Assembly (NCBI GenBank): GCA_021799405.1
Contig: JAJZAL010000199.1
Span: 1 to 9,642 of the forward strand
DNA: 9,642 nt
Direction: 5' to 3'
Source of the DNA: Acidobacteriota bacterium
Lineage (GTDB): Bacteria; Acidobacteriota; Terriglobia; Terriglobales; Acidobacteriaceae
The notes under the pieces were generated by a model. The model was given only the letters and a program-made list of their open reading frames with translations. It was not told the origin of the DNA and ran no database searches. A program made the position numbers and the translations under genes. Below, piece after piece: positions 1 through 6,128 of this stretch (the stretch's first letter is position 1; each line of letters begins with the position of its first letter).

Positions 1-127
1 GATGACCACTCAGCGGATCACACAACAACTGATCGCGCACCAGGCCGTAGAGCCCATCGAACCCTTTGCGCATATCGGTTGCGCCAGGTGCAAGATAGAT
101 GCGCGCTGCCGCGCCCACACCGAACAC
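1..127 (-). CDS. tnpB: IS66-family accessory protein TnpB (Orf2), N-terminal part, cut by window edge
   Basis: The 42 readable codons contain APGATDMRKGFDGLYGLVRD, the hallmark N-terminal block of IS66 Orf2/TnpB (family usually about 115 residues). The protein is required with TnpA and TnpC for IS66 transposition; its biochemical role is poorly defined. The start is taken as GTG at 127, two bases after the tnpA stop codon, because a GGAGGG Shine-Dalgarno sequence (137-142) lies 9 nt upstream and inside the end of tnpA. That arrangement suggests translational coupling. The rest of the gene and the tnpC transposase gene would lie left of the window. Identification is confident; the exact start is inferred. 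Confidence 0.88.
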   Translation of the reverse strand, partial: MFGVGAAARIYLAPGATDMRKGFDGLYGLVRDQLLCDPLSGH

Positions 128-129
128 AG

Positions 130-486
130 CTACAATCCCTCCAGTAAAGTCACCAACCGCCGCAACGTCTCGCTGTCAAAGCCGCAACCAACCCGCACTC
201 TGCGGCCGTTGCACAACACCACCGTCAACAGCCCATCATCCCCAGCGGTGATCGAGACAACCGATGCCCTCATCTCCACCTCCACCAGAGGACAGCCGCC
301 TCCCTCCTTGCCCGCATGGTTCCGCTGCCGCTGCTTCTTCAGGTGACGATTCAGTGTGCTCAATGCCATCCCATGACGGCTGCAGAACTCACTACGCCCC
401 ATCCCGCTCGTCGCATACAAGCCCGCCAGCCGCGCTATCTCCGCCCGACTACGTCGACCCACTACTACTCCAGCCTCTCCGCTCAT
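130..486 (-). CDS. tnpA: IS66-family accessory protein TnpA (Orf1)
   Basis: This 118-residue protein has the IS66 TnpA layout. Residues about 11-55 form a helix-turn-helix region (RSRAEIARLAGLYATSGMGR, then a CSRHGMALSTL segment), followed by a basic stretch KKQRQR. The C-terminal half ends in a short beta-rich block (VEVEMRASVV, GRRVRVGCGFD, ETLRRLVTLLEGL) that is typical of the family. The likely role is DNA binding during IS66 transposition. The ATG at 486 gives a normal family length, although no strong Shine-Dalgarno sequence is visible before it. It is followed after 2 nt by tnpB. The start codon overlaps, on the opposite strand, the first ATG of the open frame that contains the truncated relaxase, which places the element boundary just right of this gene. 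Confidence 0.87.
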   Translation of the reverse strand: MSGEAGVVVGRRSRAEIARLAGLYATSGMGRSEFCSRHGMALSTLNRHLKKQRQRNHAGKEGGGCPLVEVEMRASVVSITAGDDGLLTVVLCNGRRVRVGCGFDSETLRRLVTLLEGL

Positions 487-1573
487 GGCAACAGTCCATC
501 ACAACCACAACACGGAGAACAGATGTGTTTGCTCTGACGAATACGGTGCAGTTGCCGGAGAATGGCAGCAGGCCGGCGACAAGCGCCTCTTCAAGATCAT
601 TATCTCGCCCGAGGACCAGAAGGCCGACTTTGCCAGGACCGCCGAGGCCGTGATCGGCCGCATTGAGCACCACCTCAATGGAAAGGTTGAGTGGGGCGGC
701 GTCATCCACCACAATACCGACCATCCTCACGCCCATATCATCTTGCGCAGCGAGCTACGGTCAGGCGAAGAACTCGTCCTGCCGCGTGAGTTGATTCGCC
801 GCGGATTGCGCGAGGCGGCTCAGCGGTCCCTGACCTTTCAGCTAGGGCCTCGAACACACGCAGAGATCGAATTCCAGAAGCAATCTGAACTGACCGCGAA
901 TCGCGTGACTCCGCTCGACCGGCGTCTCTCGGCGCGGCTCATTCCATCGCCAGGAGACAGCAACCATAAACAGCTTGACGGCGCAGCCAACTCCTACGAG
1001 TCTGTGCGCCTGCGTCACCTCACACGTCTCGGCGTGGCCAAGCCGCTTCCTCAAAGTGAATGGCAGGTTCAGTCTGACTTCTTGAGCCAACTCCGCAACA
1101 TGAAAGATATTCAGGGCCGGGCGCGGACACTGTTCCGCTGCGGCGTTGCAATCAGTGATCCCCACGCGCCGATGGAGTATTCCGCCTACTCAAAGAAGCT
1201 GATTGGTCGGGTGCTGCTCAACAGCGAAGACGAGCGCACCGGCGCGCTCCAGACCATCTTTGAGACGACCGAGGGGAAGATCGAGATCATTCGCCATGAT
1301 GCGGCACCGCGCTCCGCTTGGGCGCGGGGCGACCTCCAGCCGGGGAATATTGTCGTCATCGACAGCCCGCGAAGCAATCCGGAGCAACTCTACGCCACAT
1401 CGGCAGGCAAGGACAAGGAAATCCCGCGCGACGAAATGGCGCTCGATTCCATCGCGCGCCGGATGCGCGTCATGAATCTCACGACCGGCGAATCCGACAA
1501 AGGTCGGATGGGAGAATTCAACAAGACGCCCCGAGCGAGGATCATGGACCGGACGATGAGCCGGGGCTTCTAG
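485..1573 (+). CDS. Relaxase (VirD2/MobA-like, DUF3363 type), N-terminally truncated
   Basis: The open frame gives 362 residues, of which about 1-18 look like translated IS66 leader rather than native protein. From about residue 19 it reads as a relaxase: FKIIISPED (36-44), then the metal-binding three-histidine motif HHNTDHPHAHIILR (75-88), then LRE...LTFQLGPRTHAEIE (108-129) and LDRRL (144-148), in the order seen in VirD2-type relaxases with a DUF3363 C-terminal region. Such relaxases nick oriT and stay covalently bound to the transferred strand during conjugation. The N-terminal part with the nicking tyrosine is absent because IS66 sequence sits there, and the C-terminus looks shorter than in long DUF3363 proteins. 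No ribosome binding site precedes the ATG at 485. Most likely a non-functional remnant. No other transfer genes are visible nearby. Confidence 0.75.
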   Translation: MATVHHNHNTENRCVCSDEYGAVAGEWQQAGDKRLFKIIISPEDQKADFARTAEAVIGRIEHHLNGKVEWGGVIHHNTDHPHAHIILRSELRSGEELVLPRELIRRGLREAAQRSLTFQLGPRTHAEIEFQKQSELTANRVTPLDRRLSARLIPSPGDSNHKQLDGAANSYESVRLRHLTRLGVAKPLPQSEWQVQSDFLSQLRNMKDIQGRARTLFRCGVAISDPHAPMEYSAYSKKLIGRVLLNSEDERTGALQTIFETTEGKIEIIRHDAAPRSAWARGDLQPGNIVVIDSPRSNPEQLYATSAGKDKEIPRDEMALDSIARRMRVMNLTTGESDKGRMGEFNKTPRARIMDRTMSRGF

Positions 1574-1675
1574 GTTCACAAAATACGATGCAAATAGAAC
1601 CCTGGTGCTCAGGCCGTTTCTCGTTGCCGACGTAGCCTCGTTGATGATGGCGTCTCCAGTTCGAGGTGACTGAGT

Positions 1676-1687
1676 AATAAGCTTATT
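1676..1687. promoter_or_regulatory. 12-bp perfect palindrome just before the DUF4238 start codon
   Basis: AATAAGCTTATT is a perfect palindrome ending 2 nt before the ATG at 1690, exactly where a Shine-Dalgarno sequence would be expected. No purine-rich ribosome binding site is present at normal spacing; the nearest, GAGGTGA at 1663-1669, is too far upstream. It may be an operator, or simply AT-rich leader sequence that keeps the start accessible. Function is inferred only from position. Confidence 0.3.
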
Positions 1688-1689
1688 CT

Positions 1690-2679
1690 ATGGAAACTGA
1701 GCAGCCGAAAATCTACCACCACCACACACCGCGCCAATATCTGTTGGCCTGGGCCGATCCGGACGAGCGCATTGCCTGGCTCGGCTACGGAAAGGTCAGA
1801 CGTTCGCGCCTGACTGTCGTTGGCGGGGAGAATGACTTCTACAGACTGAAAGAACTTACGGTTCCAGATGTCGACTGCCTGAAGTTGCTCATAGACGGAT
1901 TGCAGGAACATCGCCGGGACGGCCACAAGTGTTTCCTCCAGATGTACCTCCTGCCAACGCGTCTGAAGGCACTGCTCGAACAGCGCATTGAAGAACAGCA
2001 GCAACACATAGCCGATCGAGGCGCCTCCAAAGACGATATGGGTGATGCTGCAATAGCGCGAGCAAGGCACGAGCTTGGGGTAGCGATTGCAAACTTCAAC
2101 GAGAACTACCACGCCTCTATCGAGCGTCGATTCTGGCCCTTTCTCGAATTAATCAAGCAACGCGATTTCAGCTTCTATGAAGACTCCCATAGGGCAATTG
2201 ACTTCATTCGTGGTTTGTTTGTGCAGTATTTCAGGACGAAAGCTGTAAAAGAACGGGTTCTCCAGAAGGAGATTGTGCTCTTCGAGGATATGGAACGAGT
2301 TTGGGACGTTCTCAGTCACATTATGGCAATCGAGGCCGGTAGATCATTCTTTGTTGACCGGAGGAATTTTCAAATTGTCGTTCTCGACAATGACACACAA
2401 GTCCCATTCATTACGTCGGACCAGCCGATCATAAACATGCTGACCGGCGGGAAAAGCTTCGATGTTCCGGAAAGGGTTGAGCTTTACTACCCGCTCAGCC
2501 CAACGCAAGCCATGCTCTATTTAGAGAAGTCCACTCCGACCGGAAAGTTCAACAATCCGGTTTCGATTGACGATGCACACCGCTACAACCAGATGATGCT
2601 CCGCCACAGCGGTCTTCAAGTTTTCTCCAATTCGGAGGAATATCTGAAGCTACTCAAGGACTCAAGGAGAGTGCGCTGA
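1690..2679 (+). CDS. DUF4238 domain-containing protein
   Basis: This 329-residue soluble protein matches the DUF4238 pattern: an N-terminal HHHTPRQYLLAWADP block (10-24; the family usually starts with an H-Y/H-x-P-x-x-Y/F-L motif), FITSDQPIIN (240-249), and the C-terminal YYPLSPTQAMLY block (266-277). The segment between about 90 and 140 is helical and Gln/Glu/Ala-rich and could be a coiled coil. There is no signal peptide or membrane segment. The biochemical function of DUF4238 is unknown; members are scattered in bacterial accessory regions. ATG 1690 is the only sensible start because a TAA stop lies in frame shortly upstream and the next methionines are deep inside the domain. It sits alone on the plus strand, downstream of the truncated relaxase with a 116-nt gap, so it looks like isolated cargo of a mobile element. 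The family call is fairly confident; no role is proposed. Confidence 0.8.
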   Translation: METEQPKIYHHHTPRQYLLAWADPDERIAWLGYGKVRRSRLTVVGGENDFYRLKELTVPDVDCLKLLIDGLQEHRRDGHKCFLQMYLLPTRLKALLEQRIEEQQQHIADRGASKDDMGDAAIARARHELGVAIANFNENYHASIERRFWPFLELIKQRDFSFYEDSHRAIDFIRGLFVQYFRTKAVKERVLQKEIVLFEDMERVWDVLSHIMAIEAGRSFFVDRRNFQIVVLDNDTQVPFITSDQPIINMLTGGKSFDVPERVELYYPLSPTQAMLYLEKSTPTGKFNNPVSIDDAHRYNQMMLRHSGLQVFSNSEEYLKLLKDSRRVR

Positions 2680-3224
2680 CGTCAAGAAACAATCCCAATG
2701 GTTCGTGAGCTTTCGGTAAGCCTGCGTAACTGAGGCTGCGACCACTTTTTCTTAGGTGGAGAGGCGAGGGTGCGGCGCACGGAAGCGCGGGCGATGGTCA
2801 GTTCTTCGTCTCGCCGCAACGCGGGCAACGAAAGCCGTCAGGCCAACGAAGGTGGTACAGATACTCCCGACAAGCCGCGGCAGTCGAAAAGCGAGCTTCC
2901 AGCTCCAGCAGGTCTCGCGGATAATCTTCCACAAGCCCAAACACTATATGTTGTGGCCACGGAAGTCAAGTAAATACCCATCTTCCAGCAATATCCGTGG
3001 AAAATCTTCGGCCATCCCCAAACGCTACAGCTTGGGGTCGGTGGCGTTAACGTAGATAGCCGAATTTCCGAAAGCCGCGTATAACAAGCGCTCTCCCGCT
3101 CTCTTGGGCAGGGCCGCAATTACTGCGGCACCAACCGACCTTCTCCCGAACGTCTCCAGCGCCAAAAGCCGCATTACTCTGTCTGAACAGAGCAAACACG
3201 CTCAACCGACTACGATGCCTACGC
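2680..3224. other. Intergenic region holding only an IS1595 transposase stub
   Basis: No intact gene is recognisable between the DUF4238 gene and the end of the HipA-like gene. The short open frames on both strands lack family features. The only recognisable item is the transposase fragment listed separately at 2798-2944. No clear intrinsic terminator (GC-rich stem plus T-run) was found for the two convergent flanking genes. Confidence 0.5.
2798..2944 (-). pseudogene. IS1595-family transposase, N-terminal fragment (zinc-ribbon start), truncated
   Basis: In the minus frame ending at the TGA at 2800-2798, 48 residues read VFGLVEDYPRDLLELEARFS followed by a segment ending HLRWPDGFRCPRCGE. This is the typical N-terminus of IS1595-family transposases: a short helical lead-in and a Trp-Pro-Asp-Gly block followed by the first CPxCG knuckle of the zinc ribbon. 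After GETKN comes an in-frame stop, and the downstream translation does not resume the second zinc knuckle or the DDE-like catalytic domain. The gene is therefore broken within its first fifth; the normal length is about 300 residues. The upstream limit (a GTG at 2944) is arbitrary, since no ribosome binding site is evident. It is a relic between two accessory genes. Confidence 0.62.
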
Positions 3225-4103
3225 CTAGCCACATATTACCTTGGGCCGATAGGTAGCTCGTACGGATGACACCGACGGTTTTCGCTCCGCTGGGCCCGTC
3301 CAATTGGGAAAGGGACTATCCGCGGTCTGCCGAAACTCTGTGATGAGTCTTCTTATACAAGCTCGTCTTCCAATCAATGATCGAATTAATTCCTTAAGTT
3401 GGCCGCGATCGCCCTCGTACCATTCCTGGGGAACAGTTTCCGCAATCTCCCAAAGTGCCCCTTTACTAAACTGCTCGATGCGGGTCAACCACGGCTCAAA
3501 ACTGTCCCACCCAGTCACCATAGAATAGACCATCTTCCGCGCGAAGCCTCCACCCTCTGGAGCATCCTGAAACGTCCATTCACCGGCACCAAAGCACGAA
3601 CCTTGGTCGATAAACACTGCGGCATAATTTTTCTCCCTCGCCGTACGCCGAAAGACCACCTGGCGCCTGTCAGTATTGCCAGTCCACTTGTCGAAGGCCA
3701 GGATTCCGGGGAACTGCTCTAGATTCCGGACGCAAGCCAGCCGGTCGTCGGGCAGCCACTCGATAACCTGCCGAGGCATCATCCCACCGGCGAATCGGCT
3801 CCCGAACTGCCTGCCGCTAGAGCATACCTCGTCGCCTCTTGATCCACGGACTACGGATAGCTGTGGATTGCTTTCAATCAGCCATCGGCCAACATGGACG
3901 ACGCTACATTCCGGCACCGACAAACCGATTGCAGCTGCAATGCACGTTGCAATCCATTCGTTAGCGAGAACCCTTATATGTTGTGGATTATTCCTGAATT
4001 TGACTACCCACAGGTTGCCGTCGTCTCCCAACATCAGCTGGCTTTGCGAACCACCCCGCATCCGCGCTACGACCTGAACGGCAGTCACCGCAGGAGAACG
4101 CAC
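3225..4103 (-). CDS. HipA-like kinase (HipA_2-type stand-alone protein)
   Basis: From the preferred start the protein has 292 residues. It begins with a beta-rich lobe: VVARMRGGSQSQLMLGDDGN (11-30, glycine-rich nucleotide-binding-loop-like) and LWVVKFRNNPQH (31-42, candidate ATP-binding Lys35). It continues with an acidic helix LANEWIATCIA (46-56), the catalytic-loop-like FDKWTGNTDRR (137-147), and FIDQGSCFG (164-172), whose Asp would hold Mg2+. This order fits the stand-alone HipA-like family related to the HipA Ser/Thr kinase of toxin-antitoxin systems. The GTG at 4103 is chosen because AGGGGG lies about 6 nt upstream and the domain begins right after it. The frame stays open to a GTG at 4352, but the extra 83 residues show no conserved features. 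No HipB-like antitoxin or DUF3037 partner is adjacent. Gln replaces the His often seen after the second Asp. Family call fairly confident; substrate unknown. Confidence 0.72.
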   Translation of the reverse strand: MRSPAVTAVQVVARMRGGSQSQLMLGDDGNLWVVKFRNNPQHIRVLANEWIATCIAAAIGLSVPECSVVHVGRWLIESNPQLSVVRGSRGDEVCSSGRQFGSRFAGGMMPRQVIEWLPDDRLACVRNLEQFPGILAFDKWTGNTDRRQVVFRRTAREKNYAAVFIDQGSCFGAGEWTFQDAPEGGGFARKMVYSMVTGWDSFEPWLTRIEQFSKGALWEIAETVPQEWYEGDRGQLKELIRSLIGRRACIRRLITEFRQTADSPFPNWTGPAERKPSVSSVRATYRPKVICG

Positions 4104-4359
4104 CCGGATCCCCCTCGACCCACAAATGCCGCTGAGGTTACAGCCATCTGATGAATCTGATTTGCAGGGGAGGTTGTCGGCTACATCCGCCACACCTGCA
4201 TGCCTAACATGCGGGAGAGATTTGCTTTGTCGCCCGCCGATGGCCTCAGCCGCACCGCTTTCCCGAACCGACGGCCGAGTCTTGTAGAAAAACGAATCAT
4301 TAACCAAGGACATTCTCCGAACTGCTCTGCTGGAGGAACGATTACCGGTCACTTCAAAA

Positions 4360-4388
4360 AGTATACAGAAATTGTCCCGGAGGATAAA
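4360..4388 (-). promoter_or_regulatory. Possible promoter for the HipA-like gene
   Basis: On the minus strand TATACT (4365-4360) matches the -10 consensus at five of six positions. TTTATC (4388-4383) is a weak -35 at exactly 17 nt spacing. Transcription would begin near 4353, giving a leader of about 250 nt before the preferred GTG start at 4103, or an almost leaderless message if the GTG at 4352 were used. Prediction by eye only. Confidence 0.3.
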
Positions 4389-5052
4389 CCGCCATTGTCA
4401 CGCCGGGCGCGCGAAATAAGGTAGTAGCTGGCCTCATACGCCGGTGGAGCGCAGCTCATCGAGGGCGCGGGAGGCCGCTGCCTGGCCCGCACGGAAACAC
4501 GACGACAGACCCGCATTCACGTGTTCTCCTCGTCGATCTGGAGCCTGTGTGCCGGGTTGCCGGACCGAGCAGCCACCTTCCTTTGAACCCCGGTGATCAA
4601 TCTCGCGTTCTTCGCCTCCTAGGCGAAGCAAGCGACGACGGCCTCCCACCCCCGGTCCCGCTTCACGAAGCCGCTCACGTTCACCTTGGAGCCGTCTTTT
4701 CGCGGTTGGAGGGCGCCGATCTCTCCCGGTTTCCGCACCCACTTCCAAGGCGGCGCCTGGTAGGACTGAAGACCCTGGCGGGGGGCAGCATAGCGCCTGT
4801 GACGCTGACATCCTTTACGGCCCCCACAAGGTCGGGATCGAACACTTGTATACGGCGCGAGCCGCTGCAGCCACAAACTCGCGACCGCCCTCGAATCTGG
4901 AACCGGCCGGTGGAACGAGGTCGCCATGGCGCCCGCTGCGTCGGCGCCTCCGCTGCTGCCTGGCTCGGCGCTGGGAGCAAACCAGCTCTCGGACCGTCTT
5001 CGCCTCGGCAATGGACCCACGCTCTCCACGGCCTGCCGAATCAGTTGGACTA

Positions 5053-5067
5053 AACTTTTCTAAAGTT
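5053..5067. promoter_or_regulatory. Short inverted repeat upstream of the beta-barrel gene
   Basis: AACTTT (5053-5058), a 3-nt spacer and AAAGTT (5062-5067) form a perfect 6-bp inverted repeat about 75 nt before the start of the outer-membrane protein gene. A TTGGAC -35-like hexamer lies just upstream (5045-5050), but no good -10 lies at 16-18 nt. It could be an operator overlapping the promoter. Function is unproven. Confidence 0.25.
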
Positions 5068-5141
5068 CCGGCCGATGTAATCCCTAGCGTGGGCGATAAG
5101 CCCATCCCATTTGAGCGGATTCTATTTTGATTGGAGCCACA

Positions 5142-5693
5142 GTGAAATTTAGGGGGACCGCATCTCGACACGTCTTCATCCTTTCGGTATTAATCGCCAT
5201 CTATAGCTGCATCCCACCAGCGCAGGCCCAGACAGCCATCTACAGCACGCTTATTTTCACAAACAGACAAACTTCCGTCTCAACTCAGAACCAGTTTTTC
5301 ACTTCGGCAGGAATCGAGGCCGGCGTCTATCGTGAGGGATACGACGTATGGCATTTCTCAACTGGTCTTGACTTACGAGCTTCATATGCTCCGAATGATA
5401 TGTTTTCATTGATTGGCCCGCGTCTGGAACTCCTTACGGACAAGGAAGTCCTCAGGCCATACTTCGAGTTCCTCGTGGGCGGCGGAACCATGAAGAACAT
5501 CCAAGGCACTTCCGTGGCGCACATGTTCTATGAGTACGTTGGGGGTGTCGACTGCCCAATGGGGCGTATAGATTACCGTCTCCTTGAGCTAGGAATCGGC
5601 AGGACTCCATTCAATAATGCCACGGGAATTGCGTATACCGGCGGCAACCTCTGGGAGGTTACCGCATCGAGCGGGGTCGTCTATCGTTTTTGA
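5142..5693 (+). CDS. Small outer-membrane beta-barrel protein with signal peptide
   Basis: This 183-residue exported protein starts with a signal peptide of about 29 residues: basic MKFRGTASRH, hydrophobic VFILSVLIAIYSCI, and an AQA cleavage site before Gln30. The rest alternates hydrophobic and polar residues with many aromatic and Gly positions (GIEAGVYREGYDVWHFSTGL, GPRLELL, PYFEFLVGGG, GGVVYRF-like end VVYRF). This is typical of an eight-stranded outer-membrane barrel, and the terminal Phe fits the BAM-recognition signature. The GTG at 5142 is preferred over the TTG at 5127 because TTGGAG lies 5 nt before it and it removes residues that do not fit the signal peptide. The specific function is not recognised. 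It points towards, but is about 1.2 kb from, a TonB-dependent receptor-like gene. Confidence 0.75.
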   Translation: MKFRGTASRHVFILSVLIAIYSCIPPAQAQTAIYSTLIFTNRQTSVSTQNQFFTSAGIEAGVYREGYDVWHFSTGLDLRASYAPNDMFSLIGPRLELLTDKEVLRPYFEFLVGGGTMKNIQGTSVAHMFYEYVGGVDCPMGRIDYRLLELGIGRTPFNNATGIAYTGGNLWEVTASSGVVYRF

Positions 5694-5880
5694 ACAGACT
5701 TATCCCGTCCAACCAAATTTAACTAAAATGGACAAGTGGGGCCGGCCCTGAACTTCTACATCCCAATGGTAGGTGCGCGGGACTCACCATAGTGGGACCT
5801 CTTTTATAAGCGGCCACCCACATGTTGCGAAATGGAAGCCCCTAGCATACGCGGTAGGCACGCACAACAATCCGCAAGCG

Positions 5881-5909
5881 GGTTCGTGGAGCAGGGCCGA
5901 CGCATCTAA
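5881..5909. repeat. Left end of MITE-like element: direct repeat plus terminal inverted repeat
   Basis: The 11-bp direct repeat GGTTCGTGGAG (5881-5891) is followed after CA by GGGCCGACGCATCTAA (5894-5909). The latter recurs as its exact reverse complement at 6101-6116. Confidence 0.7.
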
Positions 5910-6117
5910 CTTTTTCGCGCCGAAAGATTACTGCCGAGATTTATTTCAGCAAGTTTGGCACGTAAGGTCAGAGAGTGTGAAGCCAAACAATGCCTTCGCA
6001 AAGACTCTTCCGACGACGATCGGAGGATTATGAGCTGCTCTAAAACCCGTTGCGCCGCTCAAATAATCCTCTTTCTTGTTCCAAACCGCCAAATTGGAAT
6101 TTAGATGCGTCGGCCCC
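5892..6117. mobile_element. MITE-like non-autonomous element, about 226 bp
   Basis: The block is bounded by 16-bp perfect inverted repeats (5894-5909 and 6101-6116). Immediately outside these are two identical copies of GGTTCGTGGAG (5881-5891 and 6118-6128), the pattern left by transposition with target-site duplication. The inside encodes no recognisable protein and contains an imperfect hairpin (6023-6071). The size, lack of a gene, inverted ends and flanking duplication fit a miniature inverted-repeat transposable element or an internally deleted insertion sequence. The repeat sequence was not seen at the ends of the IS66 or ISL3 elements in this window, so the mobilising transposase is unknown. 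Family assignment is not possible from this sequence alone. Confidence 0.55.
6023..6071. repeat. Imperfect hairpin inside the MITE-like element
   Basis: GAGGATTATGAGC (6023-6035) pairs with GCTCAAATAATCCTC (6057-6071), with two unpaired A residues in the right arm and a loop of about 21 nt. This gives 13 base pairs. It is not followed by a T-run, so an intrinsic terminator is unlikely. Confidence 0.5.
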
Positions 6118-6128
6118 GGTTCGTGGAG
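6101..6128. repeat. Right end of MITE-like element: terminal inverted repeat plus direct repeat
   Basis: TTAGATGCGTCGGCCC (6101-6116) is the exact reverse complement of the left terminal repeat. After one C comes the second copy of GGTTCGTGGAG (6118-6128). Confidence 0.7.

Larger units (their letters stand above)
1..486 (-). mobile_element. IS66-family insertion sequence, tnpA end only (partial)
   Basis: The tnpA-tnpB order on the minus strand identifies the upstream end of an IS66 element whose tnpC end is outside the window. The outer boundary must lie between the tnpA start (486) and about 540, since relaxase-like protein sequence is readable from roughly 540 onward. I could not find the usual IS66 terminal motif (GTAA...) there, so the terminal repeat may be diverged or the end truncated. 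The 8-bp target duplication cannot be tested because the other end is missing. The 486 limit given is the last coding base, not the true end. Confidence 0.8.
4353..5141. other. GC-rich region without recognisable gene
   Basis: Several overlapping open frames exist on both strands between about 4434 and 5171, which is expected in GC-rich DNA. None has a convincing domain, a ribosome binding site or a natural protein composition; they are rich in Arg, Ala, Gly and Pro. The block from about 4434 to 5050 is noticeably more GC-rich than the genes on either side, which suggests decayed or foreign DNA. I cannot assign it to a family. Confidence 0.4.

Noticed and set aside
264..653. 129-codon open frame on the plus strand across tnpA and the relaxase start
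   Set aside because: It is antisense to a clear IS66 tnpA and out of frame with the relaxase; composition is Pro/Ser/Arg-rich.
2756..3055. 99-codon open frame on the plus strand with basic composition
   Set aside because: It is antisense to the IS1595 transposase fragment and has no recognisable domain.
2945..3986. 12-bp repeat TATATGTTGTGG at 2945-2956 and 3975-3986
   Set aside because: One copy lies inside HipA-like coding sequence and the other next to the IS1595 stub; no flanking similarity, so probably coincidence.
4547..5053. 168-codon open frame on the plus strand, with 136- and 125-codon frames overlapping on the minus strand
   Set aside because: GC-rich DNA gives long chance frames; compositions are Arg/Pro/Ala/Gly-heavy, no domain or ribosome binding site is seen, and the frames overlap each other on both strands.
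5739..5748. GGGCCGGCCC palindrome downstream of the beta-barrel gene
   Set aside because: A short GC palindrome with no loop and no T-run; not a credible terminator, and common in GC-rich DNA.
5878..5895. GGGTTCGTGGAGC resembling a tRNA T-arm
   Set aside because: The T-loop consensus (GGTTCRANNCC) is not met and no acceptor or anticodon arm is found; the sequence is explained by the direct repeat of the MITE-like element.
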